A stretch of DNA of 64,000 nucleotides from Pseudomonas paralcaligenes. GTDB lineage: Bacteria; Pseudomonadota; Gammaproteobacteria; Pseudomonadales; Pseudomonadaceae. The notes under the pieces are model-generated. The model did no database searches. It had not been told where the DNA came from and saw only the letters and a list, made by a program, of their open reading frames with translations. Positions 29,374 to 38,018 of this stretch are shown piece after piece; within the stretch, counting starts at the first letter, position 1; every line of letters starts with the position of its first letter. The translations under genes and the position numbers were made by a program. The stretch spans positions 248,001-312,000 of the forward strand of contig NZ_BPFX01000007.1 of assembly GCF_019655855.1 (NCBI RefSeq), given 5' to 3'.

Positions 29374-29429
29374 TTGCCTACCCCAGCCAATTCAATCTTT
29401 TGACGCGATATGCGTCGTGCTGGAGTCAG

Positions 29430-29446
29430 AGCAAGAAGTCGGCCAG
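29430..29446 (-). promoter_or_regulatory. Sigma-54 promoter of flhA
   Basis: On the minus strand TGGCCG-ACTTC-TTGCT gives GG-N10-GC. It leaves a leader of roughly 45 bases before flhA. RpoN/FleQ control of flhA is established in P. aeruginosa, in agreement. Confidence 0.75.
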
Positions 29447-29549
29447 CTTTGCCAACTCGCTGAAACAGTTCCCATTCGCAGGAAACCACCGAAGCGGGCT
29501 ACAGTCACAGGTCGACCAAGACCCCGTTCATCACCCAAGGAGAAACACA

Positions 29550-30074
29550 ATGAAGAAGATGGTCATCGCCGCCGCCCTGCTCGGCCTCTATGGCACCGCC
29601 CAGGCTGCGCCGCTGAGCGTGCAGCTCGACGCGGTGGACGCCAATGGCGTCGGCAAGGAGGTCGGCACGGTCAGCGTCGAACAGACCCCCTACGGCCTGG
29701 TGTTCACCCCTGCCCTGTCAGGCCTCACGCCCGGCCTGCATGGCTTCCATGTGCACATGAACGCCAGTTGCGAGGCAGGCCTCAAGGAAGGCAAGCCCTC
29801 TCCCGCGGAAGCCGCTGGCGGCCACTGGGACCCGGACGGCACCAGCCGCCACGGCGCGCCCTGGGAAGACAACGCCCACCGTGGCGACCTGCCGCCGCTC
29901 TACGTCGATGCCCATGGCAAGGCCGAGCAGCCGGTGCTGGCACCGCGCCTGAAGAGCCTGGACGATCTCAAGGGCCGTGCCCTGATGGTCCATGCCGGCG
30001 GCGACAACCATGCCGACCACCCCATGCCGCTGGGCGGTGGCGGCGTTCGCGTGGCCTGTGGCGTGATCCGCTGA
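29550..30074 (+). CDS. sodC: Periplasmic Cu/Zn superoxide dismutase SodC
   Basis: 174 residues, SD AAGGAGA. Signal peptide to Ala19/20. Copper ligands His67 and His69 (GFHVHM), bridging His92 (GGHWDP), zinc ligands around [13 protein letters not shown] and the late copper His148 (MVHAGGDNH). Cys74 and Cys170 form the family disulfide. It converts superoxide in the periplasm. It stands alone in plus orientation between flhA and flhB, interrupting the flagellar cluster. Confidence 0.95.
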   Translation: MKKMVIAAALLGLYGTAQAAPLSVQLDAVDANGVGKEVGTVSVEQTPYGLVFTPALSGLTPGLHGFHVHMNASCEAGLKEGKPSPAEAAGGHWDPDGTSRHGAPWEDNAHRGDLPPLYVDAHGKAEQPVLAPRLKSLDDLKGRALMVHAGGDNHADHPMPLGGGGVRVACGVIR

Positions 30075-30123
30075 GGCCAGCACCTCGCCGGCCTGCCGTC
30101 CCTCGGGCGGCGGGTCGGCAACA

Positions 30124-31260
30124 CTATTCGTCGCGGCGCAGGTCCGGCGGAATCGGCAGGTCCGGCAGCGGACCGGGGCGCTTGCCCTTGCCGGAGCGGA
30201 ACTGCCTGAGCTGGTACACATAGGCCAGCACCTGGGCCACGGCCAAGTACAGGCCGGCGGGGATCTCCTGATCCACTTCGGTGGAGTAGTACACGGCCCG
30301 CGCCAGGGCGGGCGACTCCAGCAGCGTGATGCTGTTCTCCTGGGCGATCTCGCGGATCTTCAGCGCCAGGAAATCGCCGCCCTTGGCCAGCAGCATCGGC
30401 GCAGTGCCCTTGGCCGGGTCGTATTTCAGCGCCACGGCGAAGTGGGTCGGGTTGGTGATGACCACGTCGGCGTCGGGCACCTGCTGCATCATCCGCCGCT
30501 CGGCCATCTGCCGCTGCAGCTGGCGAATCTTCGACTTGACCTCGGGCTTGCCCTCGCTGTCCTTGTACTCGTCCTTGACCTCCTGCTTGGTCATCTTCAG
30601 CTTCTGCTTGCTGTCCCAGAGCTGGAACGGCACGTCCACCGCAGCGATCAGGATCAGCCCGCAGGCCAGCCACAGCAGGCTCCAGCCGGCCACCTGCATG
30701 GCGTGCAGGATCGCCGACTCGACCGACTCGTTGGCGATGGCCTGCAGGTCTTCGCGGTCGGAGTTCAGCACCGCCAGGGCCACCAGCAGGATCACCACGA
30801 ACTTGGCCAGGGCCTTGAGCAGCTCCACCAGCGCCTTGGCGGAGAACATGCGCTTGAGCCCCTCCAGCGGATTCATCCGGCTGAACTTGGGCATCAGCGC
30901 TTCGCTGGAGAACAGCCAGCCACCGAGGGCGATCGGGCCGATGATGGAGGCGACCAGCAGCACGGTGAGGAACGGCTGCAGGGCCAGCAACGCCTCCATG
31001 CCGGTGGCCAGCAGGTAGCGGGCCATGGCGCCTTCGTCTTGCAGCACCTCGCGCGGCAGGGAGAAGTTGCCACGCATCATTCCCAGCATCGCATGCCCCA
31101 TCTGGGCGCCGAAAATCAGCAGCGCCGCCGCCCCGGCGAACGTGACCGCGAAGGTGTTGAGCTCCTTGGAACGGGCGATCTGGCCCTTCTTGCGCGCCTC
31201 TTCCAGGCGCTTGCTGGTGGGTTCCTCGCTCTTGTCGGCGCCGCTTTCGCTCTCGGCCAT
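30124..31260 (-). CDS. flhB: Flagellar export switch protein FlhB
   Basis: 378 residues. Four membrane segments (about 33-55, 90-115, 145-165, 188-212), then the cytoplasmic domain with autocleavage site N270-P271-T272-H273 (VVITNPTHFAVALKYDP). A basic C-terminal tail (GKGKRPGPLPDLPIPPDLRRDE) follows. It switches export from hook to filament substrates with FliK. Last gene of the fliLMNOPQR-flhB run. Confidence 0.97.
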   Translation of the reverse strand: MAESESGADKSEEPTSKRLEEARKKGQIARSKELNTFAVTFAGAAALLIFGAQMGHAMLGMMRGNFSLPREVLQDEGAMARYLLATGMEALLALQPFLTVLLVASIIGPIALGGWLFSSEALMPKFSRMNPLEGLKRMFSAKALVELLKALAKFVVILLVALAVLNSDREDLQAIANESVESAILHAMQVAGWSLLWLACGLILIAAVDVPFQLWDSKQKLKMTKQEVKDEYKDSEGKPEVKSKIRQLQRQMAERRMMQQVPDADVVITNPTHFAVALKYDPAKGTAPMLLAKGGDFLALKIREIAQENSITLLESPALARAVYYSTEVDQEIPAGLYLAVAQVLAYVYQLRQFRSGKGKRPGPLPDLPIPPDLRRDE

Positions 31261-31272
31261 GGCGGAGCCTCC

Positions 31273-32049
31273 TCAGCGAATGCGCGCCAGTTCGCGCAGT
31301 TGTAGAAGGGCCTCGCTGGTCAGCGTCTGGAAATGCGCGAGGAAGTCCGAAAGGCCGACCCAGAAGATGAACAGGCCGAGCACCAGGGTCAGCGGAAAGC
31401 CGATGGAGAAGATATTGAGCTGCGGCGCGGCGCGGGTCATCACGCCGAAGGACAGGTTGACGATCAGCAAGGCGGTGATCACCGGCAGGGCCAGCAACAG
31501 GCCGGCGGCGATCACCCAGCTCAGCTTGCCGGCCAGCGTCCAGTAGTGGTCCGCCATCAGCCCCTCGCCCACCGGCAGGGTAACGAAGCTCTCGGCCAGC
31601 ACCTCGAACACCACCAGATGGCCGTTCATCGCCAGGAACAGCAGCGTCACCAGCATCAGCAGGAACTGGCCGAGCACCGGCACCGACACGCCGTTGGTCG
31701 GGTCGACCATGGAGGCGAAGCCCAGGCCCATCTGCATCGCGATGATCTGCCCGGCGACGATGAACAGGTGGAAGTACAGCTGCAGGACGAAGCCCAGCAT
31801 CACCCCGATCAGCACCTGCTCGCCGATCAGCAGCATGGCCTGCAGGCTGACCGCGTCGACCTGCGGCATCGGCGGCAGGTTCGGCGCCAGCGCCAGGCAG
31901 ATGGCCAGGGACAGGTAGAGGCGCACGCGGATCGGCACCAGCTGCGTGCCGATCACCGGCATCACCATCAGCATGGAGGCGATGCGGAACAGCGGGAGCA
32001 GGAACTGGCCTACCCAGCCGCCGATCTGCGCGTTGCTCAGCTCGAGCAT
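31273..32049 (-). CDS. fliR: Flagellar export gate protein FliR
   Basis: 258 residues, six hydrophobic segments, with the family stretches ASMVDPTNGVSVPVLGQFL and LTRAAPQLNIFSIGFPL-like (MTRAAPQLNIFSIGFPLTLVLG). Part of the FliPQR gate in the basal-body C ring. The start (MLELSNAQ) shares one base with the fliQ stop; the frame is open further upstream only as a shadow. Confidence 0.96.
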   Translation of the reverse strand: MLELSNAQIGGWVGQFLLPLFRIASMLMVMPVIGTQLVPIRVRLYLSLAICLALAPNLPPMPQVDAVSLQAMLLIGEQVLIGVMLGFVLQLYFHLFIVAGQIIAMQMGLGFASMVDPTNGVSVPVLGQFLLMLVTLLFLAMNGHLVVFEVLAESFVTLPVGEGLMADHYWTLAGKLSWVIAAGLLLALPVITALLIVNLSFGVMTRAAPQLNIFSIGFPLTLVLGLFIFWVGLSDFLAHFQTLTSEALLQLRELARIR

Positions 32050-32318
32050 CAGCCGATCAGCAGCGGAATGTTGTGCACCAGCGTCTGGGTGTACTCCATC
32101 AGCTCGCGCACCAGCCAGGGACCGGCCCACATGAGGGTGAGCAGCATCACCAGCAGGCGCGGGATGAAGCTCAGGGTCTGTTCGTTGATCTGCGTGGCCG
32201 CCTGGAACATGGCCACCAGCAGGCCCACCAGCAGGCTCGGCAACACCATGAGGCCAACGATCATGGCCGTCAGCCAGAGCGCCTCGCGGAACAGGTCGAC
32301 GGCGATTTCCGGGGTCAT
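32049..32318 (-). CDS. fliQ: Flagellar export gate protein FliQ
   Basis: 89 residues with two membrane helices and the family pattern MTPEIAVDLFREALW...PSLLVGLLVAMFQAATQINEQTLSFIPR. Part of the FliPQR export gate. Overlaps fliR by one base. Confidence 0.96.
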   Translation of the reverse strand: MTPEIAVDLFREALWLTAMIVGLMVLPSLLVGLLVAMFQAATQINEQTLSFIPRLLVMLLTLMWAGPWLVRELMEYTQTLVHNIPLLIG

Positions 32319-32329
32319 CTGCTCGCCCT

Positions 32330-33085
32330 CTATAACGTGCCGAAACTGCCGGCCAGTGTACCCATGATCAATGCCCAGCCATCCACCAGCACGAACAGCA
32401 TGATCTTGAACGGCAGGGAAATGATCAGCGGTGACAGCATCATCATACCCATCGCCATGAGGATGCTCGCCACCACCATGTCGATGATCAGGAACGGGAT
32501 GAAGATCATGAAGCCTATCTGGAACGCGGTCTTCAGCTCGGAGGTGACGAACGCCGGGATCAGGATCGTGAGCGGCGCCGCCTCCGGGCTGACGATGTCG
32601 GTGCGCTTGGACAGGCGCACGAACAGTTCGAGGTCGGACGCGCGGGTCTGCGCCAACATGAAGGCCTTGATCGGCCCCTCGGCCTTGGCGATAGCCTCCT
32701 GGGCGGGGAGCTGCTCGTTGAGATAGGGCTGCAGCGCCTCGCGGTTAATCTGGTCGAACACCGGGGCCATGATGAACATGGTCAGGAACAGCGCCAGGCC
32801 GATCAGGATCTGGTTCGACGGCGTCTGCTGCAGGCCGAGGGCCTGGCGCAGGATGGAGAAGACGATGATGATCCGGGTGAAGCTGGTCATCAGCATGACG
32901 AACGCCGGGATGAAGCTCAGCGCCGTCATGATCAGCAGGATCTGCAGGCTGACCGAATACTCCTGCTGCCCCGCGGCGTCGGTGCTCAGGGTGATGGCCG
33001 GGATCGACAGCGGATTGTCGGCGCCGAACGCCAGCGGCGAGGCCACGACCAGCAGCAGGCTCAGCAGAATGCGCCAGGCGCTCAT
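32330..33085 (-). CDS. fliP: Flagellar export gate protein FliP
   Basis: 251 residues. Cleavable signal peptide (about 1-21), then four membrane segments; family motifs [25 protein letters not shown] and [28 protein letters not shown]. Core of the export pore. It overlaps fliO by four bases. Confidence 0.97.
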   Translation of the reverse strand: MSAWRILLSLLLVVASPLAFGADNPLSIPAITLSTDAAGQQEYSVSLQILLIMTALSFIPAFVMLMTSFTRIIIVFSILRQALGLQQTPSNQILIGLALFLTMFIMAPVFDQINREALQPYLNEQLPAQEAIAKAEGPIKAFMLAQTRASDLELFVRLSKRTDIVSPEAAPLTILIPAFVTSELKTAFQIGFMIFIPFLIIDMVVASILMAMGMMMLSPLIISLPFKIMLFVLVDGWALIMGTLAGSFGTL

Positions 33086-33528
33086 GTGTTGTCCTTATGG
33101 TCCTTCTGATCCTTGCCGAGCAGCTCCATCAGCCGCTGGGCGAACTCGGGGGTAGCCGGCTCGCTTTCGCCCGTCTGCACCGGCTCCTTGAGCACGTGCA
33201 GCGGCGTGATGCGGCCGGCGCTGATGCCCAGCAGGATCTGCTCGCCGCCGACCTGAACCAGCAGCAGCCGGTCGCGCGGGCCCAGCGCCTGGCTGGCCAC
33301 CAGCCGGATCGCCTGGCTGCCGCGCGGGCCGATCTGCTGCACGCGGCGCATCACCCAGGCCAGGGCGAAGATCAGGCCGATCACCAGCAGCAGGCCGAGC
33401 ACCAGCTGCATCAACTGGCCACCCACGTCGCTGCCGGCCATGGGCGTGGTTGCCGCCCGGGATGCCGGCTCGGCGGCCAGCGCCGTCAGCGGGGCCAGCA
33501 GGAGGAAGCTGCAGAGTCGGCGCATCAT
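33082..33528 (-). CDS. fliO: Flagellar biosynthesis protein FliO
   Basis: 148 residues. Signal-like N-terminus, one membrane helix (about 38-60) followed by [45 protein letters not shown], the FliO core. It assists FliP assembly. The tail is rich in charged residues. The order fliN-fliO-fliP supports the call. Confidence 0.92.
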   Translation of the reverse strand: MMRRLCSFLLLAPLTALAAEPASRAATTPMAGSDVGGQLMQLVLGLLLVIGLIFALAWVMRRVQQIGPRGSQAIRLVASQALGPRDRLLLVQVGGEQILLGISAGRITPLHVLKEPVQTGESEPATPEFAQRLMELLGKDQKDHKDNT

Positions 33529-33532
33529 GGCC

Positions 33533-34009
33533 TCAGCGCAGCTTCTTGATGCGTTCGCTGGGGCTGATCACATCGGTCAGGCGGATGCCGAACTTCTCGT
33601 TGACCACCACCACTTCGCCATGGGCGATCAGGGTGCCGTTGACCAGCACGTCCAGTGGCTCGCCGGCCAGCCGATCCAGTTCCACCACCGAGCCCTGGTT
33701 GAGCTGCAGCAGGTTGCGGATGGAGATTTCCGTGCTGCCCACTTCCATGGAGATGGACACAGGGATATCGAGGATCACGTCCAGATTCGGACCTTCCAGG
33801 GCCACCGGGCCGTTGCCCGGCTTGGGCGACGCACCGAACTCCTCCATCGCCATGCGCGGCGCGGCTGGAGCCGCGGCGCCACCACCCTGGCTCATCAGCG
33901 CGTCGATGTCCGCCTGTCCGGCGTCATCGCCGGCCTCGGCGAGGGCTGCGGCCCACTCGTCGGCCAGGGCCTGCTCCTCGGGGCTGGTGCCTTCGTTTTC
34001 GTCTGCCAT
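33533..34009 (-). CDS. fliN: Flagellar motor switch protein FliN
   Basis: 158 residues. An acidic, variable N-terminal 60 residues, then the SpoA domain (LDVILDIPVSISMEVGSTEISIRNLLQLNQGSVVELDRLAGEPLDVLVNG...VNEKFGIRLTDVISP). It forms the C-ring base and docks FliH. Confidence 0.96.
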   Translation of the reverse strand: MADENEGTSPEEQALADEWAAALAEAGDDAGQADIDALMSQGGGAAAPAAPRMAMEEFGASPKPGNGPVALEGPNLDVILDIPVSISMEVGSTEISIRNLLQLNQGSVVELDRLAGEPLDVLVNGTLIAHGEVVVVNEKFGIRLTDVISPSERIKKLR

Positions 34010-34059
34010 CGCTCTACCTCGGCTGGCTATCCATCTGGTCTATGGGAAGCACACGCGCC

Positions 34060-35031
34060 TCAGCGCATGCGCTCCACGGGTTCGAGAACCTGCAGGGCCA
34101 GGTTGCCCTTGTGGGCGCCCAGCTTGACCTTGAAGGCCGGCACGCCGTTGGCGCGCATGATCATCTGTTCGGGCAGCTCCACCGGGATCACGTCGCCGGG
34201 CTGCATGTGCAGAATGTCGCGCAGCTTCAGCTGGCGATGGGCCAGGGTGGCGCCCAGCGGCACGTTGACGTCGAGGATGTCCTCGCGCAGGGCCTTGATC
34301 CAGCGCTCGTCCTGGTCGTCCACGTCGGACTGGAAGCCGGCGTCGAGCATCTCGCGGATCGGCTCGATCATCGAATAGGGCATGGTGATGTGCAGGTCGC
34401 CGCCGCCGCCGTCCAGCTCGATGTGGAAGGTGGATACCACCACCACCTCGCTGGGGCTGACGATGTTGGCCAGCGCCGGGTTCACCTCGGAGTTGATGTA
34501 CTCGAAGTTGACGTCCAGCACCGCATGCCAGGCCTCGCGGAGATCGACGAAGGCCTGGTCGATCACCATCCGCACCACCCGCAGCTCGGTCGGGGTGAAC
34601 TCGCGGCCCTCGATCTTGGCATGGCGGCCGTCGCCGCCGAAGAAGTTGTCCACCAGCTTGAACACCAGCTTGGCGTCCAGGATGAACAGCGCGGTGCCGC
34701 GCAGCGGCTTCATCTTCACCAGGTTGAGGCTGGTCGGCACGTAGAGCGAATGCACGTATTCGCCGAACTTCATCACCTGCACGCCACCCACGGCCACGTC
34801 GGCGGAGCGGCGCAGCAGGTTGAACATGCTGATGCGGGTGTAGCGGGCGAAGCGCTCGTTGATCATCTCCAGGGTCGGCATGCGCCCGCGGACGATGCGG
34901 TCCTGGCTGGTCAGGTCGTAGCTGCGGACGCTGCCGGGCTCGGCATCGCTCTCGGTCTCGACCAGGCCATCGTCGACGCCGTGCAGCAGCGCGTCGATCT
35001 CGTCCTGTGACAGCAGATCCTGTACGGCCAT
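34060..35031 (-). CDS. fliM: Flagellar motor switch protein FliM
   Basis: 323 residues. The N-terminal CheY-P binding peptide LLSQDEIDALLHG is complete, followed by the CheC-like middle domain and a C-terminal SpoA domain (VNVPLGATLAHRQLKLRDILHMQPGDVIPVELP). It receives the chemotactic signal in the C ring. Fourteen bases separate it from fliL. Confidence 0.97.
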   Translation of the reverse strand: MAVQDLLSQDEIDALLHGVDDGLVETESDAEPGSVRSYDLTSQDRIVRGRMPTLEMINERFARYTRISMFNLLRRSADVAVGGVQVMKFGEYVHSLYVPTSLNLVKMKPLRGTALFILDAKLVFKLVDNFFGGDGRHAKIEGREFTPTELRVVRMVIDQAFVDLREAWHAVLDVNFEYINSEVNPALANIVSPSEVVVVSTFHIELDGGGGDLHITMPYSMIEPIREMLDAGFQSDVDDQDERWIKALREDILDVNVPLGATLAHRQLKLRDILHMQPGDVIPVELPEQMIMRANGVPAFKVKLGAHKGNLALQVLEPVERMR

Positions 35032-35045
35032 GAAGAACGCTCCCG

Positions 35046-35579
35046 CTATTGCAGCACGATGTTGGTGAACAGTACCTGTTCGACCACGGTTTTACCGGTT
35101 TCCTTCTGCGCCAGTTCCTGCACCACCGCGGTGGCCTGGTTGCGCAGCATTTCCTTGCCGACCGGAGTCATCAGCGTGCCGAAGTCCTGGCCGGAGAACA
35201 GCATCACCAGGCGGTTGCGGATCAGCGGCATGTGTACCTTGAGGGCGTCCAGCTCGGCCTGGTTGCGCGCCATCAGCGCCACGCTGACCTGCATGTAGCG
35301 CTGCCGGCCCTGGTGCTTGTAGTTGGCGATGAAGGCCGGCGCGATGCTCTCGTACAGCGCCGGCTGGCGCACGACCGGCGCGCTGGCGCTGCTCTCCTCG
35401 GCGGCCGGCTTGTCGTCCTTCTTGTCCTTGCTGAGCAGAAACCAGGTGGCCCCCACGGACAGACCGATGGCCAGCAGCAGCGCGACCACGATCAGGATGA
35501 TGAGTTTGAGCTTGCCCTTGCCACCGGCCTTTTCGCCGCCATCGGCGGCCGGAGGCTGGGGTGCTGGTTTCTTTGCCAT
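35046..35579 (-). CDS. fliL: Flagellar basal body protein FliL
   Basis: 177 residues. One N-terminal membrane helix (about 24-48), a charged linker, and the periplasmic FliL domain (YESIAPAFIANYKHQGRQRYMQVSVALMARNQAELDAL...MLFSGQDFGTLMTPVGKEMLRNQ). It supports stator function. First gene of the fliL-flhB run, with an RpoN promoter upstream. Confidence 0.96.
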   Translation of the reverse strand: MAKKPAPQPPAADGGEKAGGKGKLKLIILIVVALLLAIGLSVGATWFLLSKDKKDDKPAAEESSASAPVVRQPALYESIAPAFIANYKHQGRQRYMQVSVALMARNQAELDALKVHMPLIRNRLVMLFSGQDFGTLMTPVGKEMLRNQATAVVQELAQKETGKTVVEQVLFTNIVLQ

Positions 35580-35627
35580 GCCAGAAATCCGTCACTCTTG
35601 AGTGTTTTGTCCCTGTTCAAGGGCTTA

Positions 35628-35646
35628 GGAGCAAGTGTTATGCCAC
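35628..35646 (-). promoter_or_regulatory. Sigma-54 promoter of fliL-flhB
   Basis: Minus strand TGGCAT-AACAC-TTGCT, GG-N10-GC. It lies about 50 bases before the fliL start. RpoN/FleQ control fits the known class II/III assignment of this operon in P. aeruginosa. Confidence 0.8.
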
Positions 35647-35732
35647 CTTGTAAACAAGATAGCCGGTCCTGCCCCGCCCGACACAGGCAGCCGATATACC
35701 AAGGCGACGACCACCTGTCACCCGAAAACGAC

Positions 35733-35763
35733 TGCGCCCGGTGGATTATCGCCACCGGGCGCA
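35733..35763 (-). terminator. Rho-independent-type terminator after fliK
   Basis: A perfect 12-bp inverted repeat (TGCGCCCGGTGG / CCACCGGGCGCA) with a 7-nt loop, 27 bases past the fliK stop. In the minus direction it is followed by GTCGTTTTC, a short T-run. It isolates fliK from the fliL promoter. Confidence 0.75.
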
Positions 35764-35790
35764 GGGTCTGGCAGGACTGCGAAGCGAGTG

Positions 35791-37095
35791 TCAGGCGTAG
35801 TAGTCCACCAGCCCGAGCGGCGCGGCGGCCGATTGCCCACCGCGGATCTCGCTTACGCCGGTCAGCACCTCATCGCCACCGGCATCGCCCAGGCCACGGC
35901 CCGCGGAGCGCCGCTGCCCTTCCTCGCCACCGCCGTGGGAGCCACGGGCCAGGGACTGGTCGGAGACATTCACGTCGAGCTGGTTCATGCCCTGCTGGGA
36001 GAACAGCTCGCGCAGACGGTGGGCCTGGCCTTCCAGCTGGTCACGCACGTTGGCGTTGGCGCTGACGAAGGTGACCTGGGCCGCCTGGTCCTTGTTCAGC
36101 TCGATGCGTACTTCCAGGCGCCCCAGCTCGGCCGGGTCGAGCTGGATCTCGGCGGACTTGAGGTTCTGGCTGGACAGCCACATCACCTTGTCCACCACCG
36201 CCTCGCTCATGCCCGCGTGGTTCATCTGCAGCGGCTGCCCCGGCACCAGCGGCAGGCGCTGCTGAACGTTGGTCTGCTGGTTGATGGCCTGGCTCAACGC
36301 GCTGAGCCGGCTGGCGAAGTTCTCGGCGCGGACCTCGGCTTGGCCCTCGCGCAGATTCGGCAGCGGCTTGTCCGTGCCCTCGCCGAACAGATCGGCCTCC
36401 AGGCCTTCCGACGGGGTTTCCTCGCTGGGCATGGCGTCACCGGAAAGAGCGGCCAGGGCATTGGCGAAGCCCTGGCCGGGGCTGGCCGACCGTTCCGCCG
36501 CCACCGCACCCGGGCTCAGTTGCTGCTGGGCCGCGGCGTGGCCCTGCGCGCCGATCTCCAGGGCGAGCTTGACCCCGGGCAGGCTGTTGAGCATGTCCAG
36601 TTCGGGATCGTGATTCGCCTCGGTCAAAGCCGCCGGCGCCGCGCTGACGACCACGGGGACCTGCTGCAGCAGCGGATCGACCTCCTCGACCGGCGCCTCG
36701 ACCTCTATGCCCAGCGCGGGGTCTTCGGTCTCGGCCGCCGGCAGTTGCCCGGTCATGCCCATCAGCAGCAGCGGATCGATGACGTCCTCGCCGCTCTCGA
36801 CCACCTCTTCCTCCGGCAAGGCATTGCCGCTTTCGGCAACCGCCGGCTGCCCGGCGGCAGCCTCGGCCTTCGGCTCGCCGGCCGGCTTGGAGTCGGCCGA
36901 GCGCTGCTCGGCTGCCTTGGCGGCGGCCTCCTTGCGCTCCGCCACCTTGGCCTGGCGCTCCCGGGCGTAAACGTCGGCGAAGCTGGAAGCGTCTTTGTTC
37001 CTGGGTTCCGGGCCGGTGGCGGGCGTCTTCGCGGCGGCTGCCTTCGGCCGCACCTCGGGCGCGGACTGCAGGAGGAAATCGGGTGCAACGGACAT
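35791..37095 (-). CDS. fliK: Flagellar hook-length control protein FliK
   Basis: 434 residues. The N-terminal ~280 residues are low-complexity (Ala/Glu/Pro/Gln), the ruler part. The C-terminal Flg_hook domain (about 300-395) shows VMWLSSQNLKSAEIQLDPAELGRLEVRIEL and VSANANVRDQLEGQAHRLRELFSQQGMNQLDVNVS, followed by a Gly-rich tail. It measures the hook and triggers the FlhB switch. It has its own RpoN promoter and a terminator, so it is probably monocistronic. Confidence 0.94.
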   Translation of the reverse strand: MSVAPDFLLQSAPEVRPKAAAAKTPATGPEPRNKDASSFADVYARERQAKVAERKEAAAKAAEQRSADSKPAGEPKAEAAAGQPAVAESGNALPEEEVVESGEDVIDPLLLMGMTGQLPAAETEDPALGIEVEAPVEEVDPLLQQVPVVVSAAPAALTEANHDPELDMLNSLPGVKLALEIGAQGHAAAQQQLSPGAVAAERSASPGQGFANALAALSGDAMPSEETPSEGLEADLFGEGTDKPLPNLREGQAEVRAENFASRLSALSQAINQQTNVQQRLPLVPGQPLQMNHAGMSEAVVDKVMWLSSQNLKSAEIQLDPAELGRLEVRIELNKDQAAQVTFVSANANVRDQLEGQAHRLRELFSQQGMNQLDVNVSDQSLARGSHGGGEEGQRRSAGRGLGDAGGDEVLTGVSEIRGGQSAAAPLGLVDYYA

Positions 37096-37133
37096 GGATA
37101 CTCTCCGTTAGGGATGGATCGTATCGGGGAGAG

Positions 37134-37150
37134 AGCAAGGGCCGGGCCAA
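37134..37150 (-). promoter_or_regulatory. Sigma-54 promoter of fliK
   Basis: Minus strand TGGCCC-GGCCC-TTGCT, GG-N10-GC, about 40 bases before fliK, with a GGAGAG ribosome site in the leader. It lies just downstream of the 156-bp tandem repeat. Confidence 0.72.
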
Positions 37151-37209
37151 CTTTGCCCGGGCGCCGGGCAATCGGATGAAACTTCGTCCGGGCAAGGAAG
37201 GCAGGAAGT

Positions 37210-37606
37210 CCCGTCATTCCCGCAAGGCGGGAATCCATGTGCGGGTCGAGATACCGCGTACCTGGGCCCCCACCTTCGCGGGGACGACGGGCGTAGAGGT
37301 CCGTACAGCCGCAGCTCCACTCGATAACCCTAGTGAAGGCCTTCTACACACAGAGGGTAGAAACCCCCGTCATTCCCGCGAAGGCGGGAATCCATGTTCG
37401 GGCCGAGACACCGCGTACCTGGGTCCCCGCCTTCGCGGGGACGACGGGCGTCGAGGTACGTACAGCCGCAGCTCCACTCGATAACCCTGGTGAAGGCCTT
37501 CTACACACAGAAGGTAGAAACCCCGTCATTCCCGCGCAGGCGGGAATCCATGTGCGGGTCGAAACACTGCGTCCCTGAGTCCCCGCCTTCGCGGGGACGA
37601 CGGCGT
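37210..37606. repeat. 156-bp tandem repeat, about 2.5 units
   Basis: GTCATTCC recurs at 37213, 37369 and 37525, exactly 156 bases apart. Each unit holds a palindrome ATTCCCGCGAAGGCGGGAAT, a second one GTCCCCGCCTTCGCGGGGAC about 50 bases on, and a shared unique part containing CTTCTACACACAGA and GGTAGAAAC. The third unit is cut after the second palindrome. A single related copy is at 3822. The 543-bp gap between fliK and hptB contains, besides this array, only the fliK promoter; no ORF in it looks real. Confidence 0.9.
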
Positions 37607-37638
37607 ATATCCACCCGATGCGCTGTCTCCAACTCCGC

Positions 37639-37989
37639 TCAGCGATACCGTTGGCGCTCGGACTTCAGCAGGATGCGGACGATGGCGAATTCGCGGCCGA
37701 TCTGCTCGACCAAGTCCGGCACCTCGTCAAGGCGCTCGCGCCGGGCGGCTTCTTCCAGCTGCTTGCACAGCCCGGCCAGCAACGGCGCGCCCATGTTGCT
37801 GCAACTGCCCTTGAAGCTGTGGGCGGCCAGGCGCAGGGCCTGGGCATCTTCCCCGGCCAGGGCCTCGTGGATGTGCCGCTGGCGTTCCTCCGAATCGGCC
37901 AGGAAGGTGTCCAGCAGCACGGGGTACTCCTCCCCCATGACGTCCAGAAGGGACGCCAGCACGCTCTGATCGAGATGGGAATCGGACAC
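37639..37989 (-). CDS. hptB: Histidine phosphotransfer protein HptB
   Basis: 116 residues from GTG 37989 with GGAG seven bases upstream. HPt four-helix bundle with phospho-acceptor His57 (RLAAHSFKGSCSNMGA). In P. aeruginosa HptB takes phosphate from RetS, PA1611 and related hybrid kinases and passes it to HsbR. The hsbR and hsbA genes follow the same pattern directly upstream here. The frame is open upstream, but only as a shadow of hsbR. Confidence 0.9.
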   Translation of the reverse strand: MSDSHLDQSVLASLLDVMGEEYPVLLDTFLADSEERQRHIHEALAGEDAQALRLAAHSFKGSCSNMGAPLLAGLCKQLEEAARRERLDEVPDLVEQIGREFAIVRILLKSERQRYR

Positions 37990-38018
37990 CTGCTCACTCC
38001 TTGGCCGGGAAGCGGCGA

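Noticed and set aside
30090..30123. GC-rich inverted repeat between the convergent sodC and flhB genes
   Set aside because: The stem GCCGTCCC / GGGCGGC has a bulge and no T-run on either side; a terminator role cannot be supported.
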